From JARRNJ01 sp037385045 (GTDB taxonomy: Bacteria > Pseudomonadota > Gammaproteobacteria > JASBUN01), in contig JARRNJ010000004.1 in NCBI GenBank assembly GCA_037385045.1, forward strand, positions 1 to 64,000: DNA of 64,000 nucleotides, written 5' to 3'. How positions within the stretch are numbered: the first letter of the stretch is position 1; each line of letters opens with the position of its first letter. Below, piece by piece: positions 53,677-63,431 of the stretch. The translations under genes were made by a program, and so were the position numbers. The notes below the pieces were generated by a model. That model ran no database searches. It was not told where the DNA came from and was given only the letters and a program-made list of their open reading frames with translations.

Positions 53677-55764
53677 ATGAGCGACAACGAGCCTACCGCA
53701 CCCCGCAAAATCCTGGTCACGAGCGCCCTGCCCTACGCCAACGGCAGCATTCATCTCGGCCACCTGGTGGAGTACGTGCAGACCGACATCTGGGTGCGCT
53801 TCCAGAAAATGCGCGGCCACGAATGCTATTACGTCTGCGCCGACGACACCCACGGCACCCCTGTCATGCTGCGGGCGCAGCAGGAAGGCATCACCCCCGA
53901 GCAGCTGATCGAGCGCATGCATGCCGAGCACGCAGCCGATTTCGATGCCTTCCATGTGGACTTCGACAACTACTACTCCACCAATTCGCCGGAAAACCGC
54001 GAACTCGCTCAGGACATCTACCGGCGCCTGCGCGACGCCGGGCTGATCGACACGCGGGTGATCGAGCAGTTCTATGATCCGGAACGCGAGATGTTCCTGC
54101 CCGACCGCTTCATCAAGGGCGAATGCCCCAAGTGCCACGCCCAGGGCCAGTACGGCGACGGCTGCGAGGTGTGCGGCACCACCTACGCGCCCACCGAGCT
54201 GCTCAACCCCTATTCGGCAATATCGGGCGCCACGCCGGTGAAGCGCGAATCGGAGCACCATTTCTTCAAGCTGGGCCAGTGCGAGCCGTTCCTGCGCCGC
54301 TGGATGCAGGGCGAGGACGGCAACGGCCAGGCGCCGCTGCAGCCGGAGGCCGCCAACAAGCTGGAAGAATGGTTCGAGGCCGGGCTGCGCGACTGGGACA
54401 TTTCCCGCGACGCGCCCTACTTCGGCTTCGAAATCCCCGACGCCCCGGGCAAGTTCCTTTATGTGTGGCTGGATGCGCCCATCGGCTACATGGCCAGTTT
54501 CAAGAACCTGGCCGAGAGCCGCGGGCTTGATTTCGACGCCTGGTGGAGCCGCGACAGCGGCACCGAGCTCTACCATTTCATCGGCAAGGACATCCTCTAC
54601 TTCCACGCCCTGTTCTGGCCGGCGACGCTGCACTACGCAAATTACCGCACCCCCGACAAGGTGTTCGTCCACGGTTTTCTCACCGTCAACGGCCAGAAGA
54701 TGTCCAAGTCGCGGGGCACCTTCATCACCGCCCGAACCTACGCCGAATTTCTCGATCCCGAATATCTGCGCTACTACTTCGCCGCCAAGCTCAATGAGCG
54801 GGTGGAGGATATCGACCTGAATCTGGACGACTACGTGGCCCGGGTGAACAGCAACCTGGTGGGCAAGTACGTCAACATCGCCTCGCGTTCGGCCGGTTTT
54901 GTCACCAAGCGCTTCGGCGGCCGGCTGTGCACCGCGCTTCCGGATCAAGACCTGATCCTGATCAATAAATTGCAGAATGCAGCGGCTACAATTGCACGAC
55001 TGTACGAAGGCAGGCAGTACAGCGAGGCGGTGCGGGTGATCATGGCCCTGGCGGATGAAGCCAACGAGCACATCAACGAGACGCGGCCCTGGGAACTGGC
55101 GAAGGACGACAGCCAGCAGCAGCGGCTGCACGAACTCTGCACCACCCACCTGAACCTGTTCCGGCTGCTGACGCTGTACCTGAAGCCGATCCTGCCCAAG
55201 CTGGCCGCAAAGGTTGAGAGTTTTCTCAACGTTGCGCCGCTGCAGTGGGCCGACGCGGGCCACATATTGCTCGACCACGGCATCAGCCCCTACCAGCATC
55301 TGGCCAAGCGCATCGAGCCGGACCGAGTCGCGGCCATGCTCGAGCGCAACCGCGCCCGGCAGGAAGCGCCCCGGACCGAGGAGCCCTCGCCCGCGCGCCA
55401 CGGCGAAGCCCAGCAAAGCGAGCATCCGGCCATTGCCGAGACCATCGCCTTCGACGACTTCGCCAAGGTGGACCTGCGCGTGGCGCGCATTGTCAAAGCC
55501 GAGCAGGTGGAAGGCGCCGACAAGCTGCTGAAGCTCTCCCTGGACCTGGGCGGCGAGCGGCGCACGGTGTTCGCCGGCATAAAATCGGCCTACCGGCCGG
55601 AACAACTGCAGGGGCGGCTTACGGTGATGGTCGCCAACCTGGCGCCGCGCAAGATGCGCTTCGGGGTCTCCGAGGGCATGGTGCTGGCCGCCGGGCCCGG
55701 CGGCTCGGAGATCTGGCTGCTGGCGCCCGATGCCGGCGCGCAGCCGGGGATGAAGGTGAAATAA
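53677..55764 (+). CDS. metG: Methionyl-tRNA synthetase
   Basis: Class I synthetase for tRNA-Met, 695 residues. The HIGH motif is ALPYANGSIHLGHLVEYVQ at the N-terminus, the zinc-binding part has CPKCHAQGQYGDGCEVCG (two CxxC pairs), the KMSKS motif is in GQKMSKSRGTFI, and the C-terminal tRNA-binding domain (about 590-695) is present (VDLRVARIVKAEQVEGADKLLKL). The start MSDNEPTAPRKILVTSALP is as in the family. Confidence 0.97.
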   Translation: MSDNEPTAPRKILVTSALPYANGSIHLGHLVEYVQTDIWVRFQKMRGHECYYVCADDTHGTPVMLRAQQEGITPEQLIERMHAEHAADFDAFHVDFDNYYSTNSPENRELAQDIYRRLRDAGLIDTRVIEQFYDPEREMFLPDRFIKGECPKCHAQGQYGDGCEVCGTTYAPTELLNPYSAISGATPVKRESEHHFFKLGQCEPFLRRWMQGEDGNGQAPLQPEAANKLEEWFEAGLRDWDISRDAPYFGFEIPDAPGKFLYVWLDAPIGYMASFKNLAESRGLDFDAWWSRDSGTELYHFIGKDILYFHALFWPATLHYANYRTPDKVFVHGFLTVNGQKMSKSRGTFITARTYAEFLDPEYLRYYFAAKLNERVEDIDLNLDDYVARVNSNLVGKYVNIASRSAGFVTKRFGGRLCTALPDQDLILINKLQNAAATIARLYEGRQYSEAVRVIMALADEANEHINETRPWELAKDDSQQQRLHELCTTHLNLFRLLTLYLKPILPKLAAKVESFLNVAPLQWADAGHILLDHGISPYQHLAKRIEPDRVAAMLERNRARQEAPRTEEPSPARHGEAQQSEHPAIAETIAFDDFAKVDLRVARIVKAEQVEGADKLLKLSLDLGGERRTVFAGIKSAYRPEQLQGRLTVMVANLAPRKMRFGVSEGMVLAAGPGGSEIWLLAPDAGAQPGMKVK

Positions 55765-55924
55765 GGCCGGCGGCGAGGCCCGCGTTCCGGGCGCTGCGCC
55801 CCGGTAAACCCTACGGACGTTGTGTTGTATGATGGTAGCGACAAGCCTAGTATCACGCCGCTTGAGCGCCGGGGCCGTCCGCCAGTGCCCGTCGCCCACG
55901 GCCCATGCCGCACGAAACTGACGC

Positions 55925-56506
55925 ATGACCGAATACGCCCTCATTCTCGTCAGCACCGTTCTGGTCAACAACTTCGTCCTGGTGAAGTTCCTCGGGCTGT
56001 GCCCGTTCATGGGGGTTTCACGCAAGCTGGAAACGGCCATGGGCATGTCCCTGGCGACGACGTTTGTGCTGACCCTGTCGTCGATCTGCAGCTATCTGGC
56101 CAACGAGTACCTGCTCCTGCCCCTGGGCCTGGAGTACCTGCAGACCATCACCTTCATCCTGGTCATTGCGGTGGTGGTGCAGTTCACCGAGATGGTCGTG
56201 CACAAGACCAGCCCGATGCTCTACCAGGTGCTGGGCATCTTCCTGCCGCTGATCACCACCAACTGCGCGGTGCTCGGCGTGGCGCTGCTCAACACGCAAA
56301 AACAGCATGGATTTCTCGAATCGGCCATCTACGGCTTCGGTGCCGCGCTCGGGTTCTCGCTGGTGCTGGTGCTGTTCGCGGCGGTGCGCGAACGCGTGGC
56401 CGCGGCCGATGTGCCGGAAGTGTTTCGCGGCAACGCCATCGCGCTGATCACCGCCGGGCTGATGTCGTTGGCGTTCATGGGCTTTTCCGGTCTGGTCAAG
56501 GGTTGA
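55925..56506 (+). CDS. rnfA: Electron transport complex subunit RnfA
   Basis: A 193-residue membrane subunit of the Rnf (Rsx) complex, which couples electron transfer between ferredoxin and NAD+ to ion movement across the inner membrane. Six helices and conserved segments NNFVLVKFLGLCPFMGVS and LITTNCAVLGVALLN are visible; the latter carries a conserved Cys. First gene of the rnfABCDGE-nth operon, 160 bases after metG. Confidence 0.95.
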   Translation: MTEYALILVSTVLVNNFVLVKFLGLCPFMGVSRKLETAMGMSLATTFVLTLSSICSYLANEYLLLPLGLEYLQTITFILVIAVVVQFTEMVVHKTSPMLYQVLGIFLPLITTNCAVLGVALLNTQKQHGFLESAIYGFGAALGFSLVLVLFAAVRERVAAADVPEVFRGNAIALITAGLMSLAFMGFSGLVKG

Positions 56507-56634
56507 AGCGGACCGCGCTCGTACAGAGATATTCCGGGAAGGGGATCCGCCGGGCAACCCACAGCCGGCGTCAGTCCAGGGCGTCTGATGCACCGTCGGG
56601 CCGCACGCCCCCGACGATGACCTGAGACTTGTGA

Positions 56635-57207
56635 ATGGTTACCGCAATTCTTGCAATCGGCATCATGGCAGCCTTGTTCGGGCTGTTGCTGGGGTATGCC
56701 TCGGTGCGCTTCAAGGTGGAAGGCGACCCGGTGGTGGACCGGATCGACGCCCTGCTGCCCCAGACCCAGTGCGGACAGTGCGGCTACCCGGGCTGCCGGC
56801 CCTATGCCGAGGCCATCGCCCGCGGCGAGGTGGACATCAACCGCTGCGCGCCGGGCGGGGAAAACACAGTTGTGGCGCTGGCCGATCTGCTGGGCCGCGA
56901 CCCCACGCCGCTGGAGGTCGAGGAACAGGGCCCGATGGTGGCGGTGATTGACGAAAAGCTGTGCATCGGCTGCACCCTGTGCATCCAGGCCTGCCCCGTG
57001 GATGCGATTCTCGGCGCCGCAAAGCACATGCATACGGTAATCGAAGATGAATGCACCGGCTGCAAGCTGTGCCTCACGCCGTGTCCGGTGGAGTGCATCC
57101 ACATGGAGCCGATCCATGAAGACATCAGCACCTGGAAGTGGCCATTCCCGGGCAGCCCGAACCCGCGGCAGCCCCAGGTTATTGCTGCCGAAGCGAACGT
57201 GAGCTGA
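56635..57207 (+). CDS. rnfB: Electron transport complex subunit RnfB
   Basis: A 190-residue Fe-S subunit. A single N-terminal membrane helix (about 4-22) is followed by a Cys motif (TQCGQCGYPGCRPYAEAI) for a 4Fe-4S cluster and two ferredoxin-type motifs (CIGCTLCIQACPVDAI and CTGCKLCLTPCPVECI). It receives electrons from ferredoxin or passes them to RnfC. The ATG at 56635 is chosen. Second in the operon, 128 bases after rnfA. Confidence 0.95.
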   Translation: MVTAILAIGIMAALFGLLLGYASVRFKVEGDPVVDRIDALLPQTQCGQCGYPGCRPYAEAIARGEVDINRCAPGGENTVVALADLLGRDPTPLEVEEQGPMVAVIDEKLCIGCTLCIQACPVDAILGAAKHMHTVIEDECTGCKLCLTPCPVECIHMEPIHEDISTWKWPFPGSPNPRQPQVIAAEANVS

Positions 57208-57259
57208 CCGCACTGCCGCCAGCCGACGCCCGACGAGAACATAGAATCCGAACCAGACT

Positions 57260-58924
57260 ATGACAGCCAATGCAGTGACACTCCGGCGCTTTCATGGCGG
57301 GCTGCACCTGCCACCCAACAAGCAGCAGTCGACACGGCTGCCGATTGCCCAGGCGCCGGTGCCGAAACGGCTGATCCTGCCGCTGCAGCAACACATCGGT
57401 GAGCCGGCGGAAGTGTTGGTGGGCGTCGGCGACCGGGTGCGCAAAGGCCAGGTCATCGCCCGCGCCAGCGGCTACGTCAGCGTCCCGATACATGCTTCCA
57501 GTTCCGGCACAGTGACCGGGATCGGCGACCATCCGGTTCCCCATCCGTCCGGCCTGAGTGCATCCTGCGTCATCGTCGACACCGACGGCGAGGACGAATG
57601 GGTGGAGCTGCCGGAACCGACGCCGGACTACACGGCGCTTGATCCCAGCGCCCTGCGCAACCGCGTCCGCGAAGCCGGGATCGTCGGCCTGGGCGGCGCG
57701 GGCTTCCCGTCGTTCATCAAACTCAACCCGGGAACTGGGAAGGCGGTCGACACGCTGATCCTTAACGGCGCCGAGTGCGAGCCGTACATCACCTGCGACG
57801 ACATGTTGATGCGCGAGCGCCCCGAACAGGTCATCCGGGGCGCCCAGATCATGCGCCATGCCCTGCATGCCGGCCGCTGCCTGATCGGCATCGAGGACAA
57901 CAAGCCCGAAGCGTGCGCGGCGCTGCGCCAGGCGCTGAAGGACATGGACGAACCGATGATCGATGTCGTGGTCGTTCCGACCATCTATCCCACCGGCGGC
58001 GAGAAACAGCTCATCCGCATTCTCACCGGCAAGGAAGTGCCCAGCAACGGCCTGCCCCTGGACATCGGCGTGGTCTGCCACAACGTGGCGACGGCGGCGG
58101 CGGTGTACGCGGCCTTGCACGAGGCCAGGCCGCTGATCTCGCGCATCGTTACCGTCACCGGAGGCGGAGTGGGTGAGCCGCGCAACCTGGAGGTGCGCGT
58201 CGGCACCCCGGTGCGCGACCTGATCGAATACTGCGGCGGATACAGCGACGTGAAACGCCTGGTCCTGGGCGGTCCGATGATGGGTTTCACGCTGCTGAGC
58301 GACGAAATACCGATCACCAAGACGGGCAACTGCGTCCTCGCCGCCACCGCCCAGGAATCGCCCGAACCGCCGCCGCCCATGCCCTGCATCCGCTGCGGCT
58401 CCTGCGCCGAGGTGTGCCCGGCGCGGCTGCTGCCCCAGCAGCTGTACTGGCACAGCCGCTCCAAAGAATTCGACAAGGTTCAGGACTACCACCTGTTCGA
58501 CTGCATCGAATGCGGATGCTGCGCCTACGTCTGCCCCAGCCATATCCCGCTGGTGCAGTACTACCGCTTTGCCAAGACCGAAATCTGGGCGCAGGAGCGC
58601 GAGAAGCGCAAGGCCGAGCAGGCGCGCCGCCGCCACGAGTTCCACACCGCACGCCTGGATCGCGAAAAGGCCGAACGCGAAGCGCGCATGCGCAAGAAGA
58701 AAGCGGCGCTGAACAAGGGTGACGGAGCCGATGACAGCAAAAAAGCGGCCATCGACGCGGCGATGAAACGCGTGCGCGAAAAACAGGGAAACGGCGACGC
58801 CGAGCCGCGCAACACCGACAACCTCACCGAAGACCAGCGGCGCAAGATCGCCGAGGTGGACGAGCGCCGCCGGCGGGCGGCGCAGGCCGGCGAAACCGCG
58901 CCGGTGGACAACGACAACAGCTAA
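57260..58924 (+). CDS. rnfC: Electron transport complex subunit RnfC
   Basis: A 554-residue peripheral subunit with FMN/NADH-type domain and two 4Fe-4S motifs (CIRCGSCAEVCPARL and CIECGCCAYVCPSHI). The N-terminal part holds GLGGAGFPSFIKL (NuoF-like nucleotide/FMN loop) and NGAECEPYITCDD. The C-terminal 130 residues form a charged E/K/R-rich helix, like the enteric RnfC tail but shorter. It forms the NAD(H) site of the complex. 52 bases after rnfB. Confidence 0.95.
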   Translation: MTANAVTLRRFHGGLHLPPNKQQSTRLPIAQAPVPKRLILPLQQHIGEPAEVLVGVGDRVRKGQVIARASGYVSVPIHASSSGTVTGIGDHPVPHPSGLSASCVIVDTDGEDEWVELPEPTPDYTALDPSALRNRVREAGIVGLGGAGFPSFIKLNPGTGKAVDTLILNGAECEPYITCDDMLMRERPEQVIRGAQIMRHALHAGRCLIGIEDNKPEACAALRQALKDMDEPMIDVVVVPTIYPTGGEKQLIRILTGKEVPSNGLPLDIGVVCHNVATAAAVYAALHEARPLISRIVTVTGGGVGEPRNLEVRVGTPVRDLIEYCGGYSDVKRLVLGGPMMGFTLLSDEIPITKTGNCVLAATAQESPEPPPPMPCIRCGSCAEVCPARLLPQQLYWHSRSKEFDKVQDYHLFDCIECGCCAYVCPSHIPLVQYYRFAKTEIWAQEREKRKAEQARRRHEFHTARLDREKAEREARMRKKKAALNKGDGADDSKKAAIDAAMKRVREKQGNGDAEPRNTDNLTEDQRRKIAEVDERRRRAAQAGETAPVDNDNS

Positions 58925-58967
58925 CCGGCATATTGCACTAACGGCCACCGACAACAAGAACCAGCGC

Positions 58968-59996
58968 ATGCGTTTTTCCAGTTCCAGCTCACCCTATGTA
59001 GCGACCTCCAACAACGTGCCGTTGATCATGCGCCGGGTGCTGTATGCGCTCATCCCGGGCATTGCCGCCTGCGTGGCCTTCTTCGGCTGGGGGGTGCTGG
59101 TCAACATCGCCGTCGCCTCGGTGACCGCAGTGGTCGCCGAAGCGGTCATGCTGCTGGCCCGCAAGCGCCCCGTGACCGCCTATCTCACAGACGGCAGCGC
59201 CTTGGTGACGGGCGTGCTGCTGGCGGTGTCCCTGCCGCCACTGGCGCCCTGGTGGCTGACGTTCGTGATCACCGCGTTCGCCATCGTGGTGGCCAAACAG
59301 CTCTACGGCGGCATCGGCTACAACCCGTTCAACCCGGCCATGATCGGCTACGTGGTGGCGTTGATCTCGTTTCCCAAACAGATGACCCAGTGGTTGTTCC
59401 CGCAACTCGGCCACCATATCAGCCTGTCGCAGACGCTGGGCATCCAGTTCACCGGGCACGTGCCCTCGGCGCTCAACCTGGACGCGCTGACCATGGCCAC
59501 GCCCCTGGACACGCTCAAGACCCAGCTGCACATGAGCCGCACACTGGCGGAAATCCAGGCCGGGCCGGTATTCGGCAACCTCGGCGGCGTCGGCTGGGAA
59601 TGGATCGCAGCCGGCTTCCTGCTGGGCGGCTTGTGGCTGCTGTACAAGGGCGTGATCCGCTGGCACATACCGGCGGCCATGCTCGGCGGACTGTTCGTCA
59701 TGGCCATGATCTTCTATGGCGTTGACTCCGACAAATACGTCTCGCCGCTGTTTCACCTGTTCAGCGGCGGCGCCATGCTGGGCGCTTTTTTCATCGCCAC
59801 CGACCCCATCACCGCCAGCACCAGCGACCGGGGCCGCCTCATCTACGGCGCCGGCATCGGGGTGTTGACCTACATTATCCGCACCTGGGGCGGTTATCCT
59901 GACGGTGTGGCGTTTTCGGTGCTGCTCATGAACATGGCGGCGCCCACCATCGACTACTACACACAGCCGAAAGTATTCGGCCAACACGACGAATAG
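58968..59996 (+). CDS. rnfD: Electron transport complex subunit RnfD
   Basis: A 342-residue membrane subunit with nine or ten helices. It carries covalently bound FMN on a Thr in the family; the relevant stretch is LTMATPLDTLK (about residue 175). Other conserved parts are GGIGYNPFNPAMIGYV and TDPITASTSDRGRLIYG. It belongs to the NqrB/RnfD family. It lies between rnfC and rnfG. Confidence 0.94.
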   Translation: MRFSSSSSPYVATSNNVPLIMRRVLYALIPGIAACVAFFGWGVLVNIAVASVTAVVAEAVMLLARKRPVTAYLTDGSALVTGVLLAVSLPPLAPWWLTFVITAFAIVVAKQLYGGIGYNPFNPAMIGYVVALISFPKQMTQWLFPQLGHHISLSQTLGIQFTGHVPSALNLDALTMATPLDTLKTQLHMSRTLAEIQAGPVFGNLGGVGWEWIAAGFLLGGLWLLYKGVIRWHIPAAMLGGLFVMAMIFYGVDSDKYVSPLFHLFSGGAMLGAFFIATDPITASTSDRGRLIYGAGIGVLTYIIRTWGGYPDGVAFSVLLMNMAAPTIDYYTQPKVFGQHDE

Positions 59997-60006
59997 GCCC
60001 GACGCG

Positions 60007-60684
60007 ATGCGCAATGTGATCGGTGCAACCATCCTGCTGGCGCTGTTCGCGCTCATCGGCACCGCGCTGGTGGCGTTCACTTTCGACAGTACCAAGGCGC
60101 GCATCGCCCAGAACGAGCGCGACGCCATTCTGCACAGCATTCATTCCATTATCCCCACCAGCAAATACGACAACGATATTTTCACGGACACCATCGACGC
60201 GCCCCCGTCACCGCTGCTGGGAAGCAGCAAGCCGACCACCATCTACCGGGCCCGCAAGGACGGCCGTCCGGTGGCGGTCGCATTCCCTACCACGGCGCCG
60301 GACGGCTACAACGGCGCCATCAAGCTGCTGGTGGGTATCTACTACGACGGTACGCTGGCCGGTGTGCGCGTGATCAGCGAGAACGAAACCCCTGGCCTCG
60401 GCGACCAGATCGAACTCGACCGAACCCACTGGATACTCGCCTTCACCGGCAGGTCGTTGCACAATCCCGACAGCAAGGGCTGGGCGGTGAAGAAGGACGG
60501 GGGCGTGTTCGACCAGTTCACCGGCGCCACCATCACCCCGCGCGCGGTGGTTAAAGCGGTACACAAGGCTCTGATATACTTTCACGAACACCGCGACAAA
60601 CTGTTCCCCAAAGCGGCGAAGAAGGCGAAGGAGAGGGAACAGGAAACCCACGAGCCGGCGGCAAAACCGGCGGACGCGCACTGA
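60007..60684 (+). CDS. rnfG: Electron transport complex subunit RnfG
   Basis: A 225-residue subunit with one N-terminal membrane helix (about 3-25) and an FMN-binding periplasmic domain. The covalent FMN site is the Thr of TGATITPRAVV, and SENETPGLGDQIELDR is typical. The C-terminal tail is Lys/Glu/Ala-rich. Fifth gene in the operon, 10 bases after rnfD. Confidence 0.94.
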   Translation: MRNVIGATILLALFALIGTALVAFTFDSTKARIAQNERDAILHSIHSIIPTSKYDNDIFTDTIDAPPSPLLGSSKPTTIYRARKDGRPVAVAFPTTAPDGYNGAIKLLVGIYYDGTLAGVRVISENETPGLGDQIELDRTHWILAFTGRSLHNPDSKGWAVKKDGGVFDQFTGATITPRAVVKAVHKALIYFHEHRDKLFPKAAKKAKEREQETHEPAAKPADAH

Positions 60685-60699
60685 CGAGAGCGGCCAGGC

Positions 60700-61398
60700 A
60701 TGAATCAGACGGGCATGGGCAAAATCGCCCTCGACGGCTTCTGGTACAACAACCCGGTGCTGGTGCAGCTCCTGGGTCTGTGCCCGCTGCTGGCAGTCAC
60801 CACCAGCACCGTCAACGGTCTCGGGATGGGCCTGGCGACGACGGTGGTGCTGATTCTTTCCAACGTCACGGTGTCGCTGGTACGCAACGTGGTGCGCAGC
60901 GAGATCCGCATCGCCGTGTTCGTGCTGATTATCGCTTCGTTTGTCACCGCCGTGCAGCTGGCCATGAATGCGTACTTTCACGGCCTCTACAAAGTACTCG
61001 GCATCTTCATCCCGCTGATCGTCACCAATTGCAACATCATCGGCCGCGCCGAGGCATTCGCCTCCAAGAACAACGTGTCGCGTTCATTCATGGACGGACT
61101 CACCATGGGGCTGGGTTTCACCGCCGTACTGACGGTTCTCGGGGCGATGCGCGAGGTGGTGGGCTCGGGGACCGTGTTTGCCAAAGCCTACCTCATGTTC
61201 GGGGAAGGCGCGCGCGACATGACCATCACCGTGATCCATCACTACGGCGGATTTCTGCTGGCGATCCTGCCGCCCGGCGCATTCCTTGGCCTGGGCCTGC
61301 TGATCGCCATCAAGAACGCATTGGACCGGCGTGCGGCGCGCCGCGCCGCGCAACGTACCCAAGTCGCCGCGCCCGCGGTGCCAGAGGCCAGTACCTGA
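60700..61398 (+). CDS. rnfE: Electron transport complex subunit RnfE
   Basis: A 232-residue membrane subunit homologous to RnfA (NqrD/RnfE family). NNPVLVQLLGLCPLLAVT and GIFIPLIVTNCNIIGRAEAFAS are conserved, the latter holding the Cys that may share an Fe-S centre with RnfA. It completes the ABCDGE set. Its stop lies 81 bases before nth. Confidence 0.95.
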   Translation: MNQTGMGKIALDGFWYNNPVLVQLLGLCPLLAVTTSTVNGLGMGLATTVVLILSNVTVSLVRNVVRSEIRIAVFVLIIASFVTAVQLAMNAYFHGLYKVLGIFIPLIVTNCNIIGRAEAFASKNNVSRSFMDGLTMGLGFTAVLTVLGAMREVVGSGTVFAKAYLMFGEGARDMTITVIHHYGGFLLAILPPGAFLGLGLLIAIKNALDRRAARRAAQRTQVAAPAVPEAST

Positions 61399-61479
61399 CG
61401 CCACCGCGCCGACGGCGGACCCGGCACGCACAAACCGGCGCCCGCATGCCCGTCGGCGCCGGGGGGGCGATCCCGCCAC

Positions 61480-62115
61480 ATGAACAACAAGAAACGCCAC
61501 GAGATCTTCGCCCGCCTGAAGGCGCACAATCCCAACCCCACCACCGAGTTGCACTATGGCAATCCGTTTCAGCTACTGGTGGCCGTCACCCTGTCCGCGC
61601 AAGCTACCGACGTAGGCGTCAACAAGGCCACGAAACAGCTGTTTCAGGTGGTCAAGACACCCCAGCAGATGCTCGAACTGGGCGAGGAAGCCTTGAAGCG
61701 GCACATCAGGACCATCGGTCTGTTCAACACCAAGGCGAAGAACGTCATCAAGGCGTGCGAAATCCTGGTGCGCGACCACGGCGGCAAGGTGCCGCAGGAA
61801 CGCGCCGAGCTGGAGGCGCTGCCCGGTGTCGGCCGCAAGACCGCCAACGTAATCCTCAACACCGCCTTCGGACAACCCACCATCGCCGTCGACACGCACA
61901 TCTTCCGGGTCGCCAACCGGACCGGACTGGCCCCGGGAAAGACCCCACTGGCGGTGGAGCACAAGCTGCTGAAGGTCGTGCCAAAGGAGTTCCTGCACGA
62001 CGCCCACCACTGGCTGATTCTCCACGGCCGCTACACCTGCGTTGCCCGCAAGCCACGCTGCGGCTCCTGCGTCATCGAGGACTTGTGCGAATACAGGCAC
62101 AAGACCGAAGACTGA
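61480..62115 (+). CDS. nth: Endonuclease III
   Basis: A 211-residue base-excision repair glycosylase/AP lyase for oxidised pyrimidines. The catalytic Lys lies in LPGVGRKTANVILN and the Asp in VDTHIFRVANRTG (helix-hairpin-helix). The C-terminal Cys set CVARKPRCGSCVIEDLC (C-x6-C-x2-C-x5-C) holds a 4Fe-4S cluster. nth at the end of the rnf operon is a hallmark of gammaproteobacteria. Confidence 0.97.
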   Translation: MNNKKRHEIFARLKAHNPNPTTELHYGNPFQLLVAVTLSAQATDVGVNKATKQLFQVVKTPQQMLELGEEALKRHIRTIGLFNTKAKNVIKACEILVRDHGGKVPQERAELEALPGVGRKTANVILNTAFGQPTIAVDTHIFRVANRTGLAPGKTPLAVEHKLLKVVPKEFLHDAHHWLILHGRYTCVARKPRCGSCVIEDLCEYRHKTED

Positions 62116-62125
62116 TCGACCACCT

Positions 62126-62141
62126 CCGGGCGGGCGCCCGG
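62126..62141. terminator. GC-rich hairpin after nth
   Basis: CCGGGC (62126-62131) pairs with GCCCGG (62136-62141) around GGGC, 11 bases after the nth stop. No T-run follows, so terminator function is likely but not certain. Confidence 0.4.
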
Positions 62142-62148
62142 CAACTAT

Positions 62149-62176
62149 GGAACCTTTGTGCTATGGTGCAGTCGCA
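62149..62176 (+). promoter_or_regulatory. ECF-sigma-like promoter of the buf operon
   Basis: GGAACC (62149-62154) and GTCGCA (62171-62176) are exactly 16 bases apart, matching the GGAAC -35 and GTC -10 elements of many ECF sigma factors. It lies 109 bases before bufA. DUF2282/DUF692 operons in other bacteria are often under an ECF sigma factor, but the sigma gene is not in this window. Confidence 0.45.
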
Positions 62177-62284
62177 TAGGAGACGGGCGGCGCTATGGCA
62201 GCGCACGCCTGCGGAGCGGGGTCGACGCATTCGCGCGTCACCGAACTACTGACAATTTTCATGGAAATGGAAAGGAGCCGTCCC

Positions 62285-62539
62285 ATGCCGAGCAAGAACC
62301 TGAAGATTTCCCTCACCGCCGCTGCCGGTGCCGCTCTGGCAGCCTCGCTGGCGGCGGCCCCCGTCGCCGGAGCCGCGGAGAACCCTTTTGCGATCACACC
62401 TGTGACCCACCAGGTAAACACCATCGCCGCCCACGAGGGCAACTGCAGCGGCAAGCAGTCCTCGAGCAGCGACTCCGGCAAGACGCAGGGTTCCAAAGGC
62501 AAGACCTCCACCGAGGGCCAATGCGGCGCCAGTATGTAA
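62285..62539 (+). CDS. bufA: Bufferin-type copper-binding RiPP precursor BufA
   Basis: An 84-residue secreted precursor. A signal peptide (about 1-30, ending APVAGA) precedes a Ser/Gly/Lys-rich mature part with only two Cys, each in an EGxC motif: EGNC (Cys54) and EGQC (Cys80), the second next to the C-terminus (EGQCGASM). Bufferins are modified by BufB/BufC at such Cys to copper-binding heterocycles. An AAGGAG ribosome site stands 9 bases upstream of the ATG. It is followed by bufB after 13 bases. Bufferin assignment rests on the motif and its partners; the modification is inference. Confidence 0.8.
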   Translation: MPSKNLKISLTAAAGAALAASLAAAPVAGAAENPFAITPVTHQVNTIAAHEGNCSGKQSSSSDSGKTQGSKGKTSTEGQCGASM

Positions 62540-62552
62540 CCTCGATCGCGCC

Positions 62553-63431
62553 GTGACTGCCTCCGCAATCCCCGCGGGCGCCGCCGGTTACCCGGTGAAC
62601 GGCTGCGGGCTGGCTCTGCGGCGGGCCCTGATGGGCCCGCTGGCCGAGCAAACTTTGCCGCAGGTTGATTTCATGGAAGTGGCGCCGGAGAACTGGATCG
62701 GCGTCGGCGGCGCACCCGCCAGGCAGCTGCGCGGCTTCACCGAACGCTACCCTTTCGTGGCGCACGGCCTGTCGCTGTCGGTCGGCGGGCCCGCGCCGCT
62801 GGATCGTGAGCTGATCGCGCGCATCAAGACTTTTCTCGATGAGCATCGCGTGCGCTGTTACAGCGAGCATCTGAGCTATACCAATGACGGCGCGCACCTC
62901 TATGACCTGATGCCCATACCCTTCACGGCCGAAGCGGTAGACCACGTGGCGGGACGCATCCGCCGGGTTCAGGACCTGCTGGAACGGCGCATCGCCATGG
63001 AGAACGTGTCCTACTATGCGGCGCCAGCCGGAGAGATGACCGAGCTGCAGTTCATCAACGCGGTCCTCGACGAGGCCGACTGCGACTTGCTGCTCGACGT
63101 CAACAATGTCTACGTCAACAGTGTCAACCATGGCTATGAAGCCGAGGCGTTCCTGCGCGGCCTTCCGCCCGAACGCATTGCCTACGTACACATCGCCGGC
63201 CACCACCAGGAGGCGGCCGATCTGCTGATCGACACCCACGGAGCCGCGGTGAGCGACCCGGTCTGGGCTCTGCTCAAGCGAGCCTACGCCGAGTTCGGCG
63301 TCATGCCGACGCTGCTGGAGCGGGATACCAATCTGCCGCCGGTTGGCGAACTCCTGGGTGAGCTGCACACCATCGTCGCGCTGCAGCGGGCGCGGACGGA
63401 CACACGGGTGAGCCATGTCCACGGAAACTAA
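62553..63431 (+). CDS. bufB: MNIO-family RiPP maturase BufB (DUF692)
   Basis: A 292-residue multinuclear non-heme iron enzyme of the DUF692/MbnB family. It has a TIM-barrel pattern with ENVSYYAAP, LLLDVNNVYVNS, YVHIAGHHQEA and DTHGAAVSDPVW carrying likely metal-binding His, Asp and Glu residues. The family oxidises peptide Cys to heterocycles or thioamides; the cognate peptide should be the adjacent BufA. The start is a GTG at 62553. It overlaps bufC by 17 bases. Confidence 0.9.
   Translation: MTASAIPAGAAGYPVNGCGLALRRALMGPLAEQTLPQVDFMEVAPENWIGVGGAPARQLRGFTERYPFVAHGLSLSVGGPAPLDRELIARIKTFLDEHRVRCYSEHLSYTNDGAHLYDLMPIPFTAEAVDHVAGRIRRVQDLLERRIAMENVSYYAAPAGEMTELQFINAVLDEADCDLLLDVNNVYVNSVNHGYEAEAFLRGLPPERIAYVHIAGHHQEAADLLIDTHGAAVSDPVWALLKRAYAEFGVMPTLLERDTNLPPVGELLGELHTIVALQRARTDTRVSHVHGN

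Noticed and set aside
53671..56046. Long open frame on the minus strand opposite metG and rnfA
   Set aside because: Antisense shadow of two certain genes.
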